A stretch of DNA of 5,043 bases from the NCBI GenBank assembly GCA_030634235.1, contig DAOWBD010000083.1:1-5043 (forward strand), in the 5' to 3' direction. Under the pieces are notes generated by a model. The model was not told the DNA's origin and searched no databases. It worked only from the letters and a program-made list of their open reading frames with translations. Shown here piece after piece: positions 1-5,043 of the stretch; position 1 is the first letter of the stretch; each line of letters opens with the position of its first letter. The stretch comes from Candidatus Omnitrophota bacterium. GTDB lineage: Bacteria > Omnitrophota > Gorgyraeia > Zapsychrales > Zapsychraceae. The translations under genes were made by a program, and so were the position numbers.

Positions 1-955
1 AATAGCCATCGGACCGGAATCACTGGAAGACGCCCAGAAGATCTGGGAATATATCTCCACCCATGACCAGGCCCTGGACGATCTCATCGACGAGGAAAAA
101 TTCGAACAGAATATCAACCAAGGGGTCCTTTTCAAGTCCGTCGAAAAATTAAAGATCCCTTTGAGCTCCTCAGACGACAATCTTCTGATTACAGCCTACA
201 GGAACGGTGTGCCGACACATATCCCCCAGGAAAAAATATCCGAATACGCAGACGACCCCTTACTGCAAACCTTTAAAACAAATGAGCTGGTCATCATGCC
301 GCTTAAGGCGAAAGACCAAGTTAACGGGTTGATCATCGCCGACAATCTTTATACGCGAAAGCCTATCACGGACAATGACCTGAAAATGTTCGCCATGCTC
401 GCCAACCAGGCCGGGCTTGCCATCGAGAACTCGAGGCTCTATGAGCTCATCAAATATAAAAGCCATACGGATGCAATCACCGGTTTATGGAACCACGGAT
501 TCTTTCAGGATAAACTGACCAAAGAGATCGAGAAGGCCAAGACCACGAACCAAACAGTTAGTTTAATCATGATCGACATTGACAATTTCAAAGAACTCAA
601 TGACACTTACGGACATCAAAACGGTGATATTGTCTTAAAGGAAATGGCAAATATTTTAAGAGATTCATCGAGAAATGGTGACTATGCCTGTCGATACGGA
701 GGAGAGGAATTCTCCGTTATCTTGACACAAACCGGTAAAGATCAAGGGTATACCATTGCTGAGAGGATCAGACAAAAAATCGAAGACTATTGTTTTCCTA
801 AATTCTCATCGGAAGAACACCTCAAAGTGACCGTGAGTATCGGATTGTCTACTTTTCCCGAAGATGCCCAAATAAAAGAAGCATTGATCACCGAGACGGA
901 CAAGGCCATGTACTGCGCCAAATTCAGCGGAAAAAACCAGACATGCGTCGCCTGA
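1..955 (+). CDS. GAF-GGDEF diguanylate cyclase, 5' end outside window
   Basis: This protein should make the second messenger cyclic di-GMP from two GTP. The frame is open from the left edge (first whole codon at base 2), giving 317 residues to TGA at 953-955; the true start lies upstream. Residues 1 to about 150 look like a GAF sensor domain, including PLKAKDQVNGLIIADN and the closing helix AGLAIENSRLYEL. The GGDEF domain follows from about residue 155: DAITGLWN (157-164), IDIDNFKELND with the metal-binding Asp192, substrate-contact residues Asn200 and Asp209, and the active-site loop GGEEF at 233-237 (bases 698-712). RNGD at 224-227 is an RxxD inhibitory site exactly five residues before GGEEF, so product feedback inhibition is expected. 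Spacing of these residues matches PleD. No membrane segment is visible in this part. The GAF ligand cannot be told. The gene converges on smc with a 6-bp gap. Confidence 0.93.
   Translation, partial: IAIGPESLEDAQKIWEYISTHDQALDDLIDEEKFEQNINQGVLFKSVEKLKIPLSSSDDNLLITAYRNGVPTHIPQEKISEYADDPLLQTFKTNELVIMPLKAKDQVNGLIIADNLYTRKPITDNDLKMFAMLANQAGLAIENSRLYELIKYKSHTDAITGLWNHGFFQDKLTKEIEKAKTTNQTVSLIMIDIDNFKELNDTYGHQNGDIVLKEMANILRDSSRNGDYACRYGGEEFSVILTQTGKDQGYTIAERIRQKIEDYCFPKFSSEEHLKVTVSIGLSTFPEDAQIKEALITETDKAMYCAKFSGKNQTCVA
931..955 (-). terminator. Possible intrinsic terminator of smc inside the diguanylate cyclase 3' end
   Basis: Read on the - strand just after the smc stop codon, CAGGCG (complement of 949-954) can pair with TGTCTG (complement of 938-943) around a 5-nt loop. 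One G later comes a run of six T (complement of 931-936). The 6-bp stem contains two G-U pairs, so it is weak, but the T run is in the right place. It lies wholly within codons of the convergent gene. This is a prediction from hand folding only. Confidence 0.35.
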
Positions 956-961
956 CACGGA

Positions 962-3900
962 TCAAACTTCGACCAATTCCTTTTCTTCTTTTTTATCTTC
1001 CGAGAACTTTACCGACACAACGCGCGAGACGCCGGTTTCCGGCATCGTGATCCCGTACATAACATTCGCACCGGCAATCGTTTTCTTGTTGTGAGTGATC
1101 ACGATAAACTGCGCGATCTTGGCGAAATCCTTGAGCAGATAGCTGAACCGCCCGACGTTGGAATCGTCCAGGGCCGCGTCGATCTCGTCCAAAACGCAGA
1201 ACGGGCTCGGGTTGACTTTAAAGACGCCAAAGATCAGCGCGATCGCCGTCAACGTTTTCTCTCCCCCAGAGAGAAGGCTGATGTTCTGCAGTTTCTTGCC
1301 CGGAGGCTTAGCAACGATCTCAATACCGGACTCCAAAACATTGTCTGGATCAAGCAGAAGAAGATCCGCTTCCCCACCGCCGAACAACATCCGGAAATGA
1401 ATCCGAAATTCTTCACTGACCTTGTTAAACGTTTCCATGAACATCTGACGAGTCGAGCGATTGATCTTGTTGATCGTGCTCATCAGCTGCGATTTCGCCT
1501 CAAGAAGGTCGCTTTGCTGTTTCGTCAGGAATTCAAAACGCTCTTTTAATTCCTCAAACTCTTCGATAGCGACGAGATTGACGCTGCCGAAAGAATCGCA
1601 GCGTTTTCTCAGGCGCTCAAGGTCGTCCATTAACTGCTCGATATCGACCGCCGCTTCGAATTGGTTCCCTTCTTCCTGCGCCCGAGCCTGAGCTTCCTGA
1701 TCCTGCACGGCGACGGCTTGGTCAAAATTGATCTTGTAGGTTTGAGAAAGGCGGTTCTTGATATCCTGCGCATTGAAGCCGAGCTTTTGACCCTCGAGCT
1801 CCTGTTCGTGCAATTTTTGAGTAATCTCATCGATCTCCACCTCCACGGACTTCATCTGCATCCGCGAGCTATTAATTCTCTGCGCAAGGTCTTCCTTCTG
1901 CGCTTCCTCCTCGGATAAAGCCCCCTGAAGAGATTCCTTATTGTCCTTGATCTCTTTGATCGTCGCCTGCAGAGTTTCGATCTCCTGCTCATACCCGATC
2001 TTTTTGTTCTCCTGCTCGTTTGTGTCGTCGTCGATCCGCTTGATCTCCTCCAAGGATTGATCCAGATCCCGCGCGAAGCGCTCTTGATGCTCCTGCTCGC
2101 TTTGCACTTTATCCTTGCTGGACTCGATCTCTGTTTCTAATTGCGCTACAGCAACGAGAACTTCTTCCTTCTCCTGCGATTGAACGGCCACTTGAACCTG
2201 CTTCTCCTTGACATCATTTTGACACCATCCAATATCCTGGCTTACCGTGTCGAGGCGGTAATTCAACTCCTCTTCTTTTTTCTTGATCGTTTCAAGCGTT
2301 TCATTGACCTCTTGAAGCTCAGAGTTGACAAGCGCGATCTCCTCTGATAATTTCTCCGCTTCTTTTAAGATGTCTCCCTTCTGGGCGTCAAGAATGGACT
2401 GCTCTTTTTCCGCATCATGAATCTGTGTATCAATCACCTCGAGCGAACTGCGCTGCTCACGCAACTTTTGTTCGAGATTTTCCTTCTGAAAGACCAAAGC
2501 ACTGATCTCATGGCTGATCTCCTCGATCCTCTTCGAGATCTGCTGAGGGTCAAGTTCGATAAATTTTGTTTCACAAATGATTTCGTATAATTGTTCGACC
2601 GCCGGTTGGCCTAAACGTCCTTTTAAGTACCCGAATTCATCGGCATTAACAAGGCTGACCTCCTTCACTTTTCCGAGGATCCCGGTATGATGGTCCAAAG
2701 GAGGCGTCTGTGTAATGATGCGCCCCTCGATCACCGGATCGGAAATATCCTCGTATTGAGCGTGAAGTTTTTCAATGAACTCCTTTTGCGACTTCAGCGA
2801 AAGGCTCTTCTTCTCCAGACTGCTGATCTGCCCGTCGAGCTGGGATAAACGCATCTTGGATTCCTCGACCAACTGATCGCGGCTAGCCTTCTCCTCCCTG
2901 AGCCCGTTGATCCTCTCATGCACATGACCGATCTGCCCATTAACCGTTTCTAGTTTTTGATCGCTCTCACTTTTCTCCGCCAGAACTTTACGGTTCTCGA
3001 TCTCAAGACGGCGCTTGCGCGCAAGGCCGCCCTGACTCTCCTTCATCATATCCGTCAGTTCATTGCGGACACTCACCTGGTTGGACGTCAGCCTCAATAT
3101 CTTTTCCTCATGCTCCTGGATCTTTGCCTTGGCCTCGTGGATCGACCGCTCAAGACCTCTAAGGTGATCTCGCTTTTCATTGAGCCTTTGCTCATTATAT
3201 TGCAATGTTTCCTCGACGACAGCTAACGCCTGCCGGAACTCCTCAAGCTTCTCCTGCTGCTGGCGGCAACGGCCGATCAACTCTTCTTTTTTTGCACTAA
3301 GCTTCTGCCCGTTGAGGTCAAGGCTTTCAATGCGCTCCTGATTAAAACCGATCTGGCGATTATTCAGGTCAACTTGCCCGTCGAGCTTGATCTCTTCAGC
3401 ATGAAGTTCGTTGATCTTCTGCTCAAGCTCGCTTAAATAATTGATCTCATTAGTCAGGAGGTCCGAGAGCTCCGTAAGCTCCTCCTGCAACTGCACTTCC
3501 TTGCTCTTCATTTCATTGAACTTAGTCTGGATCCTGTTTTTATGCTCGCTATAGGATCCGATCTGATGCCGGGCCAACTTCACTTCCATATCCTTCAGGC
3601 GCTCGTACTCCACCTTATATTTCCTGGCCTTATTCGCCTGGCGCTCGATGGAGGCGATCTGCCGCTTAACCTCAATGGTGATATCGTTGACACGCAGAAG
3701 ATTATTTTCCGTATCTTTGAGTTTATTGAGCGCCTCTCGCTTCTTGGCTTTATACTTTGTGATGCCCGACGCCTCATCAAAAAGCATGCGCCGGTCTTCG
3801 GGGCGCGCGCTGACGACAAGGTCAACTTTTCCCTGCTGGATCAGAGAGTAAGCCTCAGCACCGATACCGGTCCCCATCAGCAATTCCTGGATATCCCGAA

Positions 3901-4261
3901 GGCGCATAACGTTTTTATTAAGAAGATATTCGCTTTCTCCCGAGCGAAATAAACGGCGGGTAATGGTCACTTCATCATATTCAATATTCAGCATCCGGGA
4001 TTCGTTGGCAAAGGTCAGGCTGACTTCGGCAAACCCGAGAGAAGCCTTACTTGATGTCCCGTTAAAGATGACATCTTCCATCGACGAGCCGCGCAGCTCT
4101 TTGACGCTTTGCTCGCCGAGAACCCAGCGGATCGAATCAAAAACATTACTCTTCCCGCAGCCATTAGGCCCGACGATCGCCGTGATGCCCGGTTCAAAAT
4201 TAAGGATCGTTTTATCGGCAAAGGATTTGAAACCAAAAATTTCTAGTTTCTTAAAATACAT
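962..4261 (-). CDS. smc: Chromosome segregation ATPase SMC with short atypical hinge
   Basis: SMC is the ATPase core of the bacterial condensin that organises and helps separate chromosomes on the nucleoid, normally with ScpA and ScpB, which are not in this window. The 1099-residue protein starts MYFKKLEIFGFKSFADKT, typical of SMC. Head motifs are complete: Walker A GPNGCGKS (31-38), Arg57 in KELRGSS, Q-loop region IQQGKVD (141-147), signature LSGGEK (997-1002), Walker B VLDEID (1023-1028), D-loop ALDD (1030-1033) and switch histidine in ITHNKK (His1057). Residues of about 170-502 and 586-880 are Glu/Lys/Gln-rich coiled-coil arms. The intervening region (about 503-585) is roughly half the usual hinge length and lacks the usual GR-TFLPL-type and glycine-rich hinge motifs, which accounts for the protein being shorter than the usual ~1180 residues. 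The start is supported by GAGAGGAG five bases upstream. It is probably cotranscribed with the HTH gene 60 bp upstream. Confidence 0.96.
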   Translation of the reverse strand: MYFKKLEIFGFKSFADKTILNFEPGITAIVGPNGCGKSNVFDSIRWVLGEQSVKELRGSSMEDVIFNGTSSKASLGFAEVSLTFANESRMLNIEYDEVTITRRLFRSGESEYLLNKNVMRLRDIQELLMGTGIGAEAYSLIQQGKVDLVVSARPEDRRMLFDEASGITKYKAKKREALNKLKDTENNLLRVNDITIEVKRQIASIERQANKARKYKVEYERLKDMEVKLARHQIGSYSEHKNRIQTKFNEMKSKEVQLQEELTELSDLLTNEINYLSELEQKINELHAEEIKLDGQVDLNNRQIGFNQERIESLDLNGQKLSAKKEELIGRCRQQQEKLEEFRQALAVVEETLQYNEQRLNEKRDHLRGLERSIHEAKAKIQEHEEKILRLTSNQVSVRNELTDMMKESQGGLARKRRLEIENRKVLAEKSESDQKLETVNGQIGHVHERINGLREEKASRDQLVEESKMRLSQLDGQISSLEKKSLSLKSQKEFIEKLHAQYEDISDPVIEGRIITQTPPLDHHTGILGKVKEVSLVNADEFGYLKGRLGQPAVEQLYEIICETKFIELDPQQISKRIEEISHEISALVFQKENLEQKLREQRSSLEVIDTQIHDAEKEQSILDAQKGDILKEAEKLSEEIALVNSELQEVNETLETIKKKEEELNYRLDTVSQDIGWCQNDVKEKQVQVAVQSQEKEEVLVAVAQLETEIESSKDKVQSEQEHQERFARDLDQSLEEIKRIDDDTNEQENKKIGYEQEIETLQATIKEIKDNKESLQGALSEEEAQKEDLAQRINSSRMQMKSVEVEIDEITQKLHEQELEGQKLGFNAQDIKNRLSQTYKINFDQAVAVQDQEAQARAQEEGNQFEAAVDIEQLMDDLERLRKRCDSFGSVNLVAIEEFEELKERFEFLTKQQSDLLEAKSQLMSTINKINRSTRQMFMETFNKVSEEFRIHFRMLFGGGEADLLLLDPDNVLESGIEIVAKPPGKKLQNISLLSGGEKTLTAIALIFGVFKVNPSPFCVLDEIDAALDDSNVGRFSYLLKDFAKIAQFIVITHNKKTIAGANVMYGITMPETGVSRVVSVKFSEDKKEEKELVEV

Positions 4262-4266
4262 GGATG

Positions 4267-4275
4267 CTCCTCTCT
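4267..4275 (-). promoter_or_regulatory. Shine-Dalgarno site of smc
   Basis: The - strand reads AGAGAGGAG, then five bases, then the smc ATG at 4259-4261. The strong match and good spacing fix the smc start. It contrasts with the HTH gene upstream, whose starts have no clear Shine-Dalgarno sequence. Confidence 0.8.
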
Positions 4276-4321
4276 TTGGTATTCCCTACCTAAAAATATG
4301 TTGTCGGACCGATCTGTTGAG

Positions 4322-4522
4322 TTATCCTTGCTGATTTTCCAGCCAGGTATCAATTTGAATTTTCTTAAAACGCCACTGACCAACCGTCTTGATCGCCGGA
4401 ATTTTCCCGTTCTTCAGCCACTCATACACAGTCCGCTTCTTCACGCGAAGGTAATCAGCGACTTCCTCGATTGTCATCAATTCTCTTTCAGGCATTTTAG
4501 GATAATCTGTTAAGTTGAACAT
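4322..4522 (-). CDS. Excisionase/BldC-like small helix-turn-helix DNA-binding protein
   Basis: This 66-residue protein is almost entirely one winged helix-turn-helix of the MerR-like excisionase type (HTH_17). Residues 16-41 (MTIEEVADYLRVKKRTVYEW and onward) form the HTH, and GKIPAIKTVGQWRFKKIQID (39-58) forms the wing and following helix. No catalytic or dimerisation domain is present. Its size and layout resemble phage excisionases and Streptomyces BldC (68 residues), which bind DNA cooperatively as head-to-tail oligomers. Three starts are possible: ATG at 4520-4522 (66 aa, no clear Shine-Dalgarno), ATG at 4493-4495 (57 aa, none), and ATG at 4475-4477 (51 aa, weak GAAAGAGA upstream). The longest is given because the predicted transcript start is only about 29 nt upstream. 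There is no integrase or other phage gene here, so a transcriptional role is more likely than excision. smc follows after 60 bp. Direct repeats upstream may be its binding sites. Confidence 0.85.
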   Translation of the reverse strand: MFNLTDYPKMPERELMTIEEVADYLRVKKRTVYEWLKNGKIPAIKTVGQWRFKKIQIDTWLENQQG

Positions 4523-4546
4523 TTTCAGTAACTAACGAAACTATTA

Positions 4547-4580
4547 ACATCTTTTACAATTTATTACATAAAATCACATG
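4547..4580 (+). repeat. ACAT-like units at 9-10 bp spacing over the promoter
   Basis: On the + strand, ACATC starts at 4547, ACAAT at 4556, ACATA at 4566 and ACATG at 4576, giving spacings of 9, 10 and 10 bp. The series covers the predicted transcript start, the -10 box and the spacer of the promoter for the HTH gene. It is a candidate operator for a protein that binds one helical turn at a time. The units are short and AT-rich, so chance is a real alternative. Confidence 0.4.
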
Positions 4581-4586
4581 TGTCAA
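4558..4586 (-). promoter_or_regulatory. Predicted sigma70-type promoter of the HTH-smc operon
   Basis: The - strand reads a consensus -35 box TTGACA (complement of 4581-4586), a 17-bp spacer, and a -10 box TAAATT (complement of 4558-4563, four of six matches to TATAAT). Transcription would start near 4551, leaving about 29 nt before the first HTH start codon. The surrounding DNA is AT-rich. The -35 box and spacing are good and the -10 is moderate. Confidence 0.5.
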
Positions 4587-4655
4587 TATTTTTATCACTT
4601 TTCTTCATAATCAATCGTTATATATGCGCTTCAATGCGGATAGACTGATTATATC

Positions 4656-4715
4656 GCATATTCTTACATATTCCGCATATGATCACATATATTACCATAT
4701 ACTAACATAGCACCA
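4656..4715 (+). repeat. Six CATA units phased at about 10 bp
   Basis: CATA begins at 4657, 4667, 4676, 4686, 4696 and 4706; five of the six are CATAT. Spacings are 10, 9, 10, 10 and 10 bp. The unit consensus is roughly CATATnCTnA on the + strand, equivalent to TATG repeated every turn on the - strand. The array lies about 70 bp upstream of the -35 box of the HTH gene. Regular same-face direct repeats suit a cooperative DNA-binding protein such as the excisionase/BldC-like product next door. Intrinsic DNA bending is another explanation. The pattern itself is certain; its function is inferred. Confidence 0.65.
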
Positions 4716-4770
4716 TTCATGAAGGCACTAACGATATCTTAGAAAAGATCATGGGAAAAGAAACTTCGGG

Positions 4771-4846
4771 TTTATACTCTATTAGGTCACAAATTAAGAC
4801 TTTCTGAACCCAATAATGCCCAATTTATGACCTAATAGAGTATAAA
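4771..4846. repeat. Inverted repeat with 25-bp arms and 26-nt loop
   Basis: The left arm (4771-4795) and right arm (4822-4846) match as inverted copies in 24 of 25 positions; the outer 19 bases of each arm, TTTATACTCTATTAGGTCA and its complement, are perfect. The only difference is C4790 facing A4827. In a - strand transcript this becomes a G-U pair, so RNA from glgC could form an unbroken 25-bp stem. It begins 20 bases after the glgC stop. No T run follows the stem directly on either strand, so it is not a standard intrinsic terminator. It could be a 3'-end RNA structure, a miniature transposable element, or a protein site. No target duplication is visible at its edges. Confidence 0.85.
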
Positions 4847-4866
4847 AACCTGGTGGGAATAATGCT

Positions 4867-5043
4867 TTACTTTGAGATCGAAGATTTCTTGGCGACGATC
4901 GCAACGCCTGAAGCTGTAAGGACAAACCGCTGCTTGTCTAATTCCAAATCATAGCCGATATTCGATCCCATCGGGATAATGACTTCTTTATCGATAATCG
5001 CGTTTTGGATTTTGGCCCCCTCGCCGACAACAACACCTTCCAT
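4867..5043 (-). CDS. glgC: Glucose-1-phosphate adenylyltransferase, C-terminal end
   Basis: The enzyme makes ADP-glucose from glucose-1-phosphate and ATP, the committed step of bacterial glycogen synthesis in the cytoplasm. Only the last 58 codons are in the window, ending with TAA at 4867-4869; the rest runs off the right edge. The visible part is the end of the left-handed beta-helix domain: EGVVVGEGAKIQNAIIDKEV, then IPMGSNIGYDLELDKQRF and TASGVAIVAKK. The order EGV-VGEGA-I-NAIIDK-V-IP-G--IG-D---D--RF--T-SG is characteristic of GlgC C-termini. The ATG at the very edge is an internal methionine, not a start. Catalytic residues and the nucleotide-binding motif are outside the window. Another nucleotidyltransferase with the same beta-helix is possible but less likely. 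Confidence 0.85.
   Translation of the reverse strand: MEGVVVGEGAKIQNAIIDKEVIIPMGSNIGYDLELDKQRFVLTASGVAIVAKKSSISK

Noticed and set aside
161..163. TTG as the start of the diguanylate cyclase gene
   Set aside because: The same frame is open back to base 2 and encodes GAF-like sequence (AIGPESLEDAQKIW), so the gene enters from outside the window.
1091..1549. Open frame of 152 codons on the + strand, antisense to smc
   Set aside because: It and other + strand frames such as 3542-3952 lie opposite clear SMC coding sequence and show no recognisable domain.
4304..4312. Palindrome TCGGACCGA between the HTH gene and smc
   Set aside because: Nine bases with a one-base centre cannot form a hairpin, and there is no second copy to support an operator.
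4497..4550. 17-codon leader-like open frame (- strand, ATG at 4548-4550) overlapping the HTH start
   Set aside because: It begins at about the predicted transcript start with no ribosome site and shows no attenuator-like structure or repeated codons.
4751..4807. 18-codon open frame on the + strand (MGKETSGLYSIRSQIKTF)
   Set aside because: Very short, no clear Shine-Dalgarno, and more than half lies in the inverted repeat and its loop, which explains the sequence better.
4771..4846. Inverted repeat as a standard intrinsic terminator of glgC
   Set aside because: The stem is AT-rich and much longer than usual, and the bases after it on the - strand (CCCGAAGTTTC) are not a T run; the + strand also lacks one.
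4771..4846. CRISPR or integron attachment site
   Set aside because: There is only one inverted pair, with no spacer array and no integrase or cas gene in the window.

Overview
The window holds the 3' part of a diguanylate cyclase gene on the + strand, then three genes on the - strand: smc, a small excisionase/BldC-like helix-turn-helix gene, and the 3' end of glgC. The DNA is bacterial, with moderate GC in the genes and a strongly AT-rich intergenic stretch. The shortened, non-canonical SMC hinge and the overall gene style suggest an uncultured lineage such as Omnitrophota (former OP3). That assignment is an impression from sequence style, not a demonstrated match.

Layout. Bases 1-955 (+) encode a GAF-GGDEF protein that enters from the left edge and ends six bases from the stop codon of smc. 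Bases 962-4261 (-) encode a full-length SMC ATPase of 1099 residues with complete head motifs and two long coiled-coil arms; the domain between the arms is only about 80 residues. Bases 4322-4522 (-) encode a 66-residue DNA-binding protein, 60 bp upstream of smc and probably cotranscribed with it. Bases 4523-4866 have no gene but are highly structured. Reading in the - direction from glgC, they contain a 25-bp-arm inverted repeat (4771-4846), a run of six CATA units spaced 9-10 bp (4656-4715), and a sigma70-type promoter (4558-4586) overlapped by a second ACAT-like series with the same spacing (4547-4580). Bases 4867-5043 (-) are the last 58 codons of glgC.

How the parts may work together. 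The small HTH protein resembles excisionase and BldC proteins in size and fold. Known members of those families bind cooperatively as head-to-tail filaments on AT-rich direct repeats spaced about one helical turn. The sequence upstream of its gene looks like that kind of site, one series on the promoter and one about 70 bp upstream of it. The most interesting hypothesis here is a self-regulating HTH-smc operon, in which a filament-forming small regulator controls expression of the chromosome-organising SMC. This is inferred from sequence pattern only.
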